This document shows, piece by piece, positions 56,998-64,000 of a stretch of 64,000 bases of DNA (positions are counted from its first letter, which is position 1; each line of letters opens with the position of its first letter). The DNA is from Saccharospirillum sp. (GTDB taxonomy: Bacteria > Pseudomonadota > Gammaproteobacteria > Pseudomonadales > Natronospirillaceae): assembly GCA_022565595.1 (NCBI GenBank), contig JAIUML010000003.1:1-64000 (forward strand). Reading direction: 5' to 3'. Made by a program: the position numbers and the translations under genes. Below the pieces are notes generated by a model. It was not told the origin of the DNA. It searched no databases and saw only the letters and a list, made by a program, of their open reading frames with translations.

Positions 56998-57044
56998 GAA
57001 ATTACCTGTGATTGGAAAACAAGGACTGTCGCACCTGAAGAACA

Positions 57045-57100
57045 GTCGGCTAACGCCGACGCTGTCGATGAGGACATCGACGTAGTGGGCGCTAGCCCAC
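57045..57100. repeat. Short-hairpin repeat block A
   Basis: There are three adjacent hairpins: GTCGGCTAACGCCGAC (57045-57060), GTCGATGAGGACATCGAC (57064-57081) and GTGGGCGCTAGCCCAC (57085-57100). The first two recur exactly at 61213-61250. The block fills the gap between the TauE and prlC genes and resembles REP-type dispersed palindromes. Confidence 0.75.
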
Positions 57101-57130
57101 CTGATAGCCGACCATTATCAACAATTCAAC

Positions 57131-59167
57131 TCAAGCCGCGATACCACTGTGCCGCAACAACGCATCCACACTCGGCTCGCGCCCACGAAACCGCTTGAAC
57201 AGCTCCGCCGCCGGCTCACTGCCGCCCCTGGACAGAATGTGTTCACGAAAGGCCCGACCGGTTTCAACGTTGAAAATGCCTTCTTCCTCAAAGCGGCTGT
57301 AGGCATCGGCACTGAGCACCTCGGCCCACTTGTAACTGTAATAGCCAGCGGCATAACCCCCGGCAAAAATATGCCCAAAACCATGCTGGAAACGGTTATC
57401 CGGGCTGACCGGCACCACCGTCACCTCGGCACGTACCCCATCCAGCACGGCCTGAATCTCGGCATTATCAAAGCCCTGGGTACGGCTGTGCAACAGCATA
57501 TCGAACAGGGAGAACTCGAGTTGACGCACCGTCTGCATCGCCGACTGGAAATTACGCGCCGCCAGCATTTTATCGAGCAACGCTTGCGGAAGGGGCTCTC
57601 CGGTATCGACATGGCCCGAAATAAAGGCCAGCGCCTCGGGCTCCCAGCACCAGTTCTCCAGGAACTGACTGGGCAGCTCGACCGCATCCCAGGCCACGCC
57701 ATTGATGCCGCTGACGTCGACCACATCGATCTGGGTCAGCATGTGGTGCAAACCATGGCCAAACTCATGGAAGAGGGTGGTGACTTCGTTATGGGTGAGC
57801 AACGAAGGCTTGTCGCCAACCGGCGGTGTAAAGTTGCAGGTCAGATAGGCCACCGGCTTTTGCACCGAACCGCTCAGTGCATGACGGCGACGGCATTCGT
57901 CCATCCAGGCACCGCCGCGTTTGCCTTCGCGGGCATAGAGATCGAGGTAGAACCGTGCAACCACCGCATCGCCCTCGATGACGTTATACAGCTTGACGTC
58001 CGGGTGATAGGTCTCGAACTGCTCTACCGGTTCAAAACGGATGCCAAAGAGACGGTTGACGGTTTCAAACAAACCTTCAACCACCCGGGGCGCTGGAAAA
58101 TAGGGCTTGAGCTCTTCCTGCGAGACGGCATAGCGCTGCTCTTTCAGTTTCTCGCTGGCATAGCCGACGTCCCAGGGTTGCAGGTCGTCCAGTCCCAACT
58201 CGGTCCTGGCAAAGTCGGACAGTTCGGCAAACTCCTGACGCGCCTGAGGCACCGCCTTCTCGGCCAGGTCGCGCAGGAACTGAATCACCGCCTCGGGCGA
58301 TTCGGCCATCTTGGATGCCAGAGACACCTCGGCATGATTGCGGTAACCCAGCAGGTCCGCCGCGACGTGACGCTTGCTTAATATCTGGGCCATGACCGGG
58401 CCATTGTCAAACTGGCTGGCATTGGGGCCGATTTCCGACGCCCGGGTGACATTGGCGAGATAGGTTTCCCGTCGCAATTCGCGATCATCAGCGAAACTCA
58501 GTACCGGGATCACCGATGGCATTTCCAGGGTGACCAGCCAACCGTCCTTGCCTTTCTGCTGGGCATACTGCGCCAGAGTGGCTCGGGCCGACTCGGGCAA
58601 CCCGCTGAGCCGGGCTTCGTCGGTGATGTGCAGGCTCCAGGCTTGGGTGGCATCGAGCAGATGCTCGCTGAATGTCTGACTCAGTTGCGCCAGCTCCTGC
58701 TGCAAGGTGGCGAAGGTCTTTTTCTCATCGTCCGGCAGGTCGATGCCGGACAGGCGAAAATCACGCAGGGCGTGTTCGATGGCGGTTTTCTGTGGCTGAC
58801 TCAACTGAGCGTAATCATCCCGCTGGACAATAGCCTGGTAGCTTTCAAACAGGCCCTGATGTTGCCCAATCCAACTATGATACTCCGTCACCAGACCCAG
58901 CGCCTTGCCATAGGCCTCGCGCAGGGGTTTGGAATCCTTGACGCCGTTGAGGTGACCAAATACCGCCCAGGCCTGGTCAAGGTCGTCATTCCAACGAGCA
59001 ATGGGTTCCACCAGGCTGGCCCAGGTGGGCTCGTCCAGCTCTGCCAGCAGCTTGTCAATGTTCGCTTTATTGCGGCTGATCAATTTCTCCACCGCCGGCA
59101 CCACCTGTTCCGGTTGAAACTGCTCAAAGGGTGGCAATTCATGCTGTTGTAGTAGGGGGTTGCTCAT
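57131..59167 (-). CDS. prlC: Oligopeptidase A (M3 metallopeptidase)
   Basis: The 678-residue cytosolic zinc peptidase matches E. coli oligopeptidase A in length (680). The active site is HEFGH at residues 467-471 within LFHEFGHGLHHML. Flanking M3 motifs GGAWMDECRRR, DAVELPSQFLENWCWE and AGGYAAGYYSYKWAEVLSADAYSRF are present. It degrades signal peptides and short peptides. It is divergent from rph. Confidence 0.95.
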   Translation of the reverse strand: MSNPLLQQHELPPFEQFQPEQVVPAVEKLISRNKANIDKLLAELDEPTWASLVEPIARWNDDLDQAWAVFGHLNGVKDSKPLREAYGKALGLVTEYHSWIGQHQGLFESYQAIVQRDDYAQLSQPQKTAIEHALRDFRLSGIDLPDDEKKTFATLQQELAQLSQTFSEHLLDATQAWSLHITDEARLSGLPESARATLAQYAQQKGKDGWLVTLEMPSVIPVLSFADDRELRRETYLANVTRASEIGPNASQFDNGPVMAQILSKRHVAADLLGYRNHAEVSLASKMAESPEAVIQFLRDLAEKAVPQARQEFAELSDFARTELGLDDLQPWDVGYASEKLKEQRYAVSQEELKPYFPAPRVVEGLFETVNRLFGIRFEPVEQFETYHPDVKLYNVIEGDAVVARFYLDLYAREGKRGGAWMDECRRRHALSGSVQKPVAYLTCNFTPPVGDKPSLLTHNEVTTLFHEFGHGLHHMLTQIDVVDVSGINGVAWDAVELPSQFLENWCWEPEALAFISGHVDTGEPLPQALLDKMLAARNFQSAMQTVRQLEFSLFDMLLHSRTQGFDNAEIQAVLDGVRAEVTVVPVSPDNRFQHGFGHIFAGGYAAGYYSYKWAEVLSADAYSRFEEEGIFNVETGRAFREHILSRGGSEPAAELFKRFRGREPSVDALLRHSGIAA

Positions 59168-59322
59168 GGAATATCCTGTCTCAGGCTTTGGCTTTAATGG
59201 TACATCAGTTTGGGGTGAACCGGATCAGATACAAGGCCTCATAAGACTCCCTCTCCGGTAGGCATCCCCACCCCATGCCTTTATACTGTGCCCCGAATTC
59301 TCTGTCATAAGGCATGTTGTCC

Positions 59323-60042
59323 ATGCGCCCCAGCGGTCGAACCCCCGATCAACTTCGCTCCATCTCCATTCAACGCCAATTTACCAAGCACGCCGAAGGC
59401 TCGGTCCTGGTCAGCTTTGGCGACACCCAGGTCATTGTAACTGCCAGCGTTGAAACCGGAGTCCCTCGCTTTCTGAAAGGCAAGGGCCAGGGTTGGGTCA
59501 CCGCCGAGTACGGCATGCTGCCGCGCGCTACCGGCAGCCGCAATATACGCGAAGCCGCCAAGGGCAAGCAGGGCGGACGCACCGTCGAAATCGGCCGCCT
59601 GATTGGCCGCTCGCTGCGCGCTGCTGTGGATATGAAAACCCTGGGTGAACACTCCATTACGCTCGATTGTGACGTCATCCAGGCCGACGGTGGCACGCGC
59701 ACTGCTGCCATTACCGGCGCGTACGTGGCGCTGGCCGATGCCGTCCAGTTCATGCTAGATAAGGGCATGATCAAGGAAAATCCGATCAAGCAAGCCATAG
59801 CCGCCGTCTCGGTCGGCATCTGGAACGGCACCCCGGTGCTGGATCTCGACTACGCTGAAGACTCCACCTGCGACACCGACCTGAATGTGATCATGAGCGG
59901 CAATGGTGGCTTTATCGAGATCCAGGGTACCGCCGAGGGTGAGCCTTTCAGCGCCGACGAGCTGAACGCCATGCTGGCGCTGGCACACAAGGGTGTGAAA
60001 GAGCTTTGTGAACTTCAGGTACAAGCACTCAGCAAGCCCTGA
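59323..60042 (+). CDS. rph: Ribonuclease PH
   Basis: The 239-residue phosphorolytic exoribonuclease trims tRNA 3' ends. Motifs [12 protein letters not shown] (start), [55 protein letters not shown] and [17 protein letters not shown] are all present. ATG 59323 gives the standard MRPSGR start with AAGG at 10 bp; the ATG at 59314 is also in frame. Confidence 0.96.
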   Translation: MRPSGRTPDQLRSISIQRQFTKHAEGSVLVSFGDTQVIVTASVETGVPRFLKGKGQGWVTAEYGMLPRATGSRNIREAAKGKQGGRTVEIGRLIGRSLRAAVDMKTLGEHSITLDCDVIQADGGTRTAAITGAYVALADAVQFMLDKGMIKENPIKQAIAAVSVGIWNGTPVLDLDYAEDSTCDTDLNVIMSGNGGFIEIQGTAEGEPFSADELNAMLALAHKGVKELCELQVQALSKP

Positions 60043-60060
60043 CTGCCGCTATGGTCCGCT

Positions 60061-60240
60061 TGGGGTATCGGGTGAGGCCTGAGAGGGACGCCGTGAACCG
60101 ATATCAGCCCCATCCATGGGGCTGACCCTTCGGGCTCGGCGATCACATCCGACCGCCAGGGATGGCGTAGTGTCGGCGTTGCATGGAGCAAAAAGCCGAC
60201 CATGGTGATCGACGCCCTCTCAAACCCCACCCGATACCCC
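60061..60240. repeat. Long imperfect inverted repeat between rph and yicC
   Basis: The left arm, starting GGGGTATCGGGTGAGGCCTG (60062), matches the reverse complement of the right arm ending at 60240 at 23 of the first 26 positions. Between the arms are smaller hairpins: CAGCCCC/GGGGCTG around 60106-60124 and GTCGGC/GCCGAC at 60172-60200. The whole element of about 180 bp could fold as one branched structure. It may be a MITE-like or REP-type element or a structured leader of yicC. Confidence 0.65.
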
Positions 60241-60284
60241 GACCTCGCATTTTCGGCTCCCCGTTACGCATTGGAGATATCAAC

Positions 60285-61148
60285 ATGACCTACAGCATGA
60301 CCGCCTTTGCCCGCAAAGAAGAAAGCAGTGATCTCGGTACGCTGTCGGTTGAGATCCGCTCTGTTAACCATCGCTACCTGGAACCGACCTTCCGCCTGCC
60401 AGATACACTCAAGCCAGTGGAAATGCCATTGCGTGAGGTACTGAAAAAACGTGTCAAGCGTGGCAAGGTCGATGTGCAGTTGAGGTTTTACCCCAATCAG
60501 GGCGCTACCGGCCTTGATGTGAGTACTCACTTACTGGAAAACCTCAATGTTGCCTTGCAAAAGGTCCGTGCCGCTGTGCCAGCGTGCAGAGAACCCAGTG
60601 CCCTGGAGTTGCTGCAATGGCCCGGTGTATTGGCTGAAGGCAATGTCGATATGGAGCAGGTTTTTGAAAGCACCAAAACTCTGTTCAAGGGTGCTCTGGA
60701 CGACTTCATGGCACACCGTCAGCGCGAAGGTGAAGAACTGGCCGATCTGCTGCGGCAGCGTCTGGACGACATCAGCACCATCGTCACCGAGGTGCGCAAG
60801 GAAGCCCCGACCTGGATCAACACCTTTCGTGACAACCTCAAGGCCAAGGCAGCCCAATTGGCGGTAGAGGTTGACCCGGATCGTCTGGAGCAGGAAATCG
60901 TGCTGCTCGCGCAAAAAGCCGACGTCGCCGAAGAACTCGACCGCCTCGATACCCACTGCCAGGAGGCGCGTTACATACTCAAGGACAAGGGCGCTATAGG
61001 CCGTCGTCTGGATTTTCTGATGCAGGAATTCAACCGCGAAGCCAACACCCTAGGTTCCAAAGCCACCAACAGCCGTATCTCTCAAGCCTCAATCGACCTC
61101 AAAGTACTAATCGAACAGATGCGCGAGCAAGTACAAAACATCGAGTAA
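60285..61148 (+). CDS. yicC: YicC-family endoribonuclease
   Basis: The 287-residue protein has the same length as E. coli YicC, a member of the YicC/YloC RNase family. Motifs: MTYSMTAFARKEES at the start, EIRSVNHRYLEPTFRLP, KRGKVDVQLRF, and the C-terminal EELDRLDTHCQEARYILKD and FLMQEFNREANTLGSKATN. ATG 60285 behind GGAGATATC is clear. It follows rph, as in many gammaproteobacteria. Confidence 0.94.
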   Translation: MTYSMTAFARKEESSDLGTLSVEIRSVNHRYLEPTFRLPDTLKPVEMPLREVLKKRVKRGKVDVQLRFYPNQGATGLDVSTHLLENLNVALQKVRAAVPACREPSALELLQWPGVLAEGNVDMEQVFESTKTLFKGALDDFMAHRQREGEELADLLRQRLDDISTIVTEVRKEAPTWINTFRDNLKAKAAQLAVEVDPDRLEQEIVLLAQKADVAEELDRLDTHCQEARYILKDKGAIGRRLDFLMQEFNREANTLGSKATNSRISQASIDLKVLIEQMREQVQNIE

Positions 61149-61160
61149 CCGACATTGGAG

Positions 61161-61250
61161 CGTCGATATCACCATCGACGTAGCGGTCGTAAGACCGCTG
61201 GCCTGGCCGCAGGGTCGGCTAACGCCGACCGCGTCGATGAGGACATCGAC
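61161..61250. repeat. Short-hairpin repeat block B
   Basis: Four hairpins lie in tandem: CGTCGATATCACCATCGACG (61161-61180), AGCGGTCGTAAGACCGCT (61182-61199), GGTCGGCTAACGCCGACC (61213-61230) and GTCGATGAGGACATCGAC (61233-61250). The last two match block A exactly in their cores, and the leading ATTGGAGCGTCGATATCA matches block C. It lies between convergent yicC and the glycosylase gene. Confidence 0.75.
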
Positions 61251-61264
61251 ACTCCATTTGAGGT

Positions 61265-61849
61265 TTAGCCCAACAATGCTCCCACCCTTTGCTGCAAGCG
61301 AGGCAACAACACCGCTTCAAACCAGGCATTGCGCTTGAACCAGGCCTGATTCCTCGGGCTGGGGTGAGGCAAGGGCAGATAGCGAGGCCAGACCTGCTGC
61401 CAATTCTGCACCGCCTCGGTCACGCCGCCCTTGAACTGGGGCAGGTGATACGCCAAGGCAAACTTGCCCAGCACCACCGTCAACTGGATATTGGGCAAGG
61501 CTTCAAGCAGCGGCCGTCGCCATTGCTCGGCGCACTCCGGCCTCGGTGGAGCATCCCCGCTGGAGCCTTTGCCTGGGTAGCAAAAACCCATGGGCACAAT
61601 GGCAAAATGCCTGGCGTCGTAGAAGGTCTCCCGATCCACCCCCAGCCAGGCGCGCAGCCGATCGCCGCTGGCGTCATCAAAAGGCACGCCACTATCGTGC
61701 GCTTTTCGCCCCGGCGCCTGGCCGGCAATCAATATGGTGGCTCGAGAGTCAACCTGGAGGATGGGTTTTGGATGCAAAGGCAGTTGTTGGCTACAGATTT
61801 GGCAGGCGTGAATGCGCTGTAACAGCGTTTCGCTGTGAGATGCCACCAT
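61265..61849 (-). CDS. Uracil-DNA-glycosylase-family protein
   Basis: The 194-residue protein belongs to the small UDG-like group common in gammaproteobacteria. The active-site-type motif is GQAPGRKAHDSGVPFDDAS (about residues 43-61) and the C-terminal motif is LPHPSPRNQAW. Two N-terminal cysteine residues (CQICSQ) are insufficient by themselves to assign an iron-sulfur cluster. Repair of uracil or other damaged bases is expected but substrate is unknown. The start overlaps the higA stop (TAATG), so translation is coupled to higA. Confidence 0.85.
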   Translation of the reverse strand: MVASHSETLLQRIHACQICSQQLPLHPKPILQVDSRATILIAGQAPGRKAHDSGVPFDDASGDRLRAWLGVDRETFYDARHFAIVPMGFCYPGKGSSGDAPPRPECAEQWRRPLLEALPNIQLTVVLGKFALAYHLPQFKGGVTEAVQNWQQVWPRYLPLPHPSPRNQAWFKRNAWFEAVLLPRLQQRVGALLG

Positions 61850-62177
61850 TATCCGGCCACGGTTTCATTAAGCCTGGGGTGTGATTTTATTCGACGTACT
61901 AGTCTGGCTTCTTCGTCGTATGCCTTATGACAAACGTCCCAAATTTCAACAGCATGCTGAATGTTCAACCAGAACTCTGGCGTATTTCCAAGTGCTTTGG
62001 CCAATTTGATGGCCATTGGGGCTGTCAAAGAGCCTTTGTCATTAGCAATACGACTCAGGGTATTTCTGTGAACGCCCATTGCGTCAGCCAATTCGCTGAT
62101 TTCAATATTCATTGGCCCCAGAAACTCTGACATCAGCATTTGCCAACCGTTACCGGGCGATGCTTCGTAGTTCTCAT
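61849..62177 (-). pseudogene. higA: HigA-type antitoxin with frameshifted N-terminus
   Basis: The intact frame (61849-62139, 96 residues) has an XRE helix-turn-helix (ISELADAMGVHRNTLSRIAN) and the HigA tail LGNTPEFWLNIQHAVEIWDV. Upstream, ATG 62177 behind GAGG starts MRTTKHRPVTVGK, the usual HigA N-terminus. A one-base loss in the run GGCAAATG puts it out of frame with MLMSEFL. Translation may restart at ATG 62139, so a DNA-binding protein could still be made. No HigB toxin gene is seen upstream, leaving an orphan antitoxin coupled to a DNA-repair-type gene. Confidence 0.75.
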
Positions 62178-62746
62178 ATCCAACCTCTATTACCCTTTGT
62201 ATAGATGGGGATCCAGGTAAGTATTCTGAACAATACCAGCATCCGAGTATAATCTATGCAGTCACTGCTTGTTTGCGCGAATTTTTCAGGCTGCCAAGCG
62301 AGTGCTGGCCGGCGACAGTTCAGACGAACCAGAACTGAAGCAGTTGATGGACGCATGCAGATCAGCGGCCTGGCACTGGAGCAGGAAGCGGTTTGGCTGT
62401 AGCGTTCCGTGCATTGGAGCGTCGATATCATCATCGCCGTAGTCAGCGCCAGCCGACCCAAGCAAAAAGGGATCACGCGTGCCCTGTCGACTGCAAGTCG
62501 ACACCCCAAAATCCATTAAATTCTAAAAACACCTCATTAAAACCTTTTTAAACCCTATTAAACCTCTTTTAAAGCCTCTTCTTGCTCCTCATACCCATTC
62601 ATTCTGATCCAATAAAACACGTTAATGGATTTTAACTCCATTTGACCAGTTTTTAGCAACATATCAACCATCTTTGATGCTATGGCACAGCCGTTGCTAA
62701 GACCCTATTGAACCAATAAACACAAAAACGATCAGGAGACGACTCC
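62178..62746. other. Intergenic region with possible gene remnant and T-rich stretch
   Basis: A 48-codon frame (62256-62402, plus) ends MQISGLALEQEAVWL, and an overlapping frame reads FQAAKRVLAGDSSDEPELKQ. Together they look like the frameshifted C-terminus of a lost gene, family not recognised. Positions 62520-62580 contain loose repeats of ATTAAACC/TTTAAA-like units. The promoter of the following ABC binding-protein gene probably lies at 62600-62720 but was not assigned. Confidence 0.35.
62412..62503. repeat. Short-hairpin repeat block C
   Basis: ATTGGAGCGTCGATATCA (62413-62430) repeats the start of block B (61154 onward), with a degenerate partner arm (TCATCGCCG). A second hairpin, TGTCGACT/AGTCGACA (62485-62503), follows. 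This is a third, more degraded member of the dispersed repeat family. Confidence 0.6.
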
Positions 62747-64000
62747 ATGTTTACAACCCGAAAAATGGGTAAAGCATCCGCTGCTCTGTTGGCGGCACTG
62801 TCCCTCGGCACTGGTGCGGCTTTCGCGCAGCAGGCTGTGGTTGTCATTGAGGCCGAACCGACCTCGATGGACCCGCACAATACCACCGACTCTGTTTCCG
62901 CTACGGTACAGGGCCCGATGTTTGAAGGCCTGTTGCGCTTCGACGACAGCATGAGCATCGTCCCTGTGCTGGCCACCGGCTACAGCTACAGCGACGACGC
63001 CACCGCCATTACCTTTGAACTGCAGCAAGGTGTCACCTTCCACGATGGCGCCTACTTCAATGCGGAAGTGGTTAAAATGAACCTCGACTTCGTTCGCGAT
63101 GCCGATAATGGTCTGGCGCGCCGTTCCTTCTTCCGCTTTATCGAAGACGTCATAGTCGAAGACGACTATACCGTCACCATCACCAGTGAATCACCCAACT
63201 CGGCCATGGCCTCCTATATGGCGCACACTTCGGCTGCCATGAAATCACCTCGCGTGATCGAACGCAAAATGGCGGACCCTGACTTCAATGCCGATCGCGA
63301 AGGCGCTGTAGGCACCGGGCCTTTCCAGTTTGTTGAATGGCGCGATGGTGTACAGACGGTGGTTGAAGCCTTTGATGGCTACTGGAATGCCGATAATGGC
63401 GCCAATGTAGAGCGCATTGTTTTCCGTCCGGTTCAGGAAGCCTCGACGCGCATCAATATGCTGCAAGCCGGTGAAGCCCACCTGGTATTCCCTATCCCGA
63501 CACTCTTTGGTGCTCAACTGGAGAGCGACGATCGTGTGAACCTGCGCACCGGCCCAACTACTGACGTGCACTACATCGGCATGAACCTGCAACTGGACAA
63601 GTACCAGGATGTGAAGGTTCGCCAGGCACTGAACTTCGCCATCGACAAGGACGGCCTGATCGCCCAGATGCTCGACGGCTACGGCACCATTGCCGATTCG
63701 GCCATTGCTCCCAACGTCTATGGTTATGCGGCTCAGGAAATCTATGATTATGACATGGGCGAAGCTCGTGCCTTGCTGGCTGAAGCGGGTTATGCGGAGG
63801 GTTTCACGGCCACATTGTGGACCCGCAACAGCACCGAGTTCATTGCCGTAGCCGAGTATGTAGCGATTCAGTTGGGTGAACTGGGCATTGAAGTCACCGT
63901 TGAAGCCTATGAATCCGGCACCCTGTTCGACATGCTGGACGCCGGTGAAGGCACCGACCTATTTATTGGCCGCTGGTCGCCCGGTACTGGCGAGGCGGAC
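62747..64000 (+). CDS. Family-5 ABC substrate-binding protein (GsiB/DppA-like), cut by window end
   Basis: The first 418 codons are present and open to the right edge. Signal peptide MFTTRKMGKASAALLAALSLGTGAAFA is followed by VVVIEAEPTSMDPHNTTDSVS, FELQQGVTFHDGAYFNAEVV, GTGPFQFVEW and VRQALNFAIDKDGLIAQML. These are SBP_bac_5 features closest in style to glutathione- or dipeptide-binding receptors. ATG 62747 has AGGAG upstream. Permease and ATPase genes would be expected to the right of the window. Confidence 0.9.
   Translation, partial: MFTTRKMGKASAALLAALSLGTGAAFAQQAVVVIEAEPTSMDPHNTTDSVSATVQGPMFEGLLRFDDSMSIVPVLATGYSYSDDATAITFELQQGVTFHDGAYFNAEVVKMNLDFVRDADNGLARRSFFRFIEDVIVEDDYTVTITSESPNSAMASYMAHTSAAMKSPRVIERKMADPDFNADREGAVGTGPFQFVEWRDGVQTVVEAFDGYWNADNGANVERIVFRPVQEASTRINMLQAGEAHLVFPIPTLFGAQLESDDRVNLRTGPTTDVHYIGMNLQLDKYQDVKVRQALNFAIDKDGLIAQMLDGYGTIADSAIAPNVYGYAAQEIYDYDMGEARALLAEAGYAEGFTATLWTRNSTEFIAVAEYVAIQLGELGIEVTVEAYESGTLFDMLDAGEGTDLFIGRWSPGTGEAD

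Noticed and set aside
57149..58381. Long plus-strand reading frame (410 codons) opposite prlC
   Set aside because: Antisense shadow of a clear M3 peptidase gene in GC-rich DNA; no ribosome site or recognisable domain.
1..64000. CRISPR arrays, prophage, intact insertion sequences, rRNA or tRNA genes
   Set aside because: No regular spacer-repeat pattern, no transposase or phage structural gene and no RNA-gene signature was recognised anywhere in the window.

Overview
The window looks like a chromosomal segment of a heterotrophic, probably aquatic or halophilic gammaproteobacterium of the Oceanospirillales type (Saccharospirillum/Reinekea-like). This rests on the gammaproteobacterial rph-yicC and prlC neighbourhood, a HopJ-family protein, long PAS/GGDEF/EAL signalling proteins and moderate-to-high GC. 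The genus is an inference from gene content; no marker gene such as rRNA is present. No tRNA, rRNA, CRISPR array or intact insertion sequence was found.

Region 1 (0-18.4 kb) is a carbohydrate/polyol island. At the left edge, on the minus strand, lies a DeoR regulator preceding a gene off the window, then a decayed ribose-type periplasmic sugar-binding protein. An intact phosphonate-family ABC importer follows (phnD-phnC-phnE-phnE), then a YcdX-type PHP phosphatase and an AT-rich, gene-poor stretch with a SorC regulator. Next comes a cluster resembling the Brucella/Rhizobium erythritol pathway: SorC regulator (EryD-like), FGGY kinase (EryA-like), FAD polyol-phosphate dehydrogenase (EryB-like) and TIM-barrel isomerase (EryC-like). 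It is followed by a class II fructose-bisphosphate-type aldolase, a second near-identical SorC regulator and an RpiB-type isomerase (EryI-like). A CATATG-centred palindrome recurs upstream of the decayed binding protein, phnD, the aldolase/SorC pair and rpiB, and suggests one regulon.

Region 2 (18.4-29.5 kb) is transport and small accessory functions. It has an oligopeptide/oligosaccharide-type ABC binding protein with two permeases but no ATPase, with two LacI-type operators at its promoter. A tripartite tricarboxylate transporter (tctB-tctA-tctC) follows, then a VOC protein, a YCII/DGPF protein with an ECF42-type sigma factor, and DinD.

Region 3 (29.5-36.3 kb) is starch-related: a MalT-like activator interrupted by an in-frame TGA just before its DNA-binding domain, a secreted beta-amylase (GH14 plus CBM20-like domain), an outer-membrane lipoprotein and a secreted serine hydrolase.

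Region 4 (36.4-48.7 kb) is a 12-kb signalling island: three histidine kinases, a receiver/HD-GYP-like protein, a receiver-PAS-PAS-LOV-GGDEF-EAL-receiver protein and a receiver-EAL-GAF-GGDEF protein. Both GGDEF sites are degenerate while both EAL sites look intact. The expected output is therefore c-di-GMP breakdown, in one case gated by a blue-light LOV domain.

Region 5 (48.8-64 kb) is mostly housekeeping: aroE, an RND efflux pair, a membrane-anchored chemotaxis-signalling/rhodanese fusion, a small helical protein, HopJ, a TauE-type exporter, oligopeptidase A, RNase PH, YicC, a uracil-DNA-glycosylase-family protein translationally coupled to a frameshifted higA, and the start of a second family-5 ABC binding protein cut by the window end. 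Intergenic spaces between 57 and 62.5 kb carry dispersed short-hairpin repeats.
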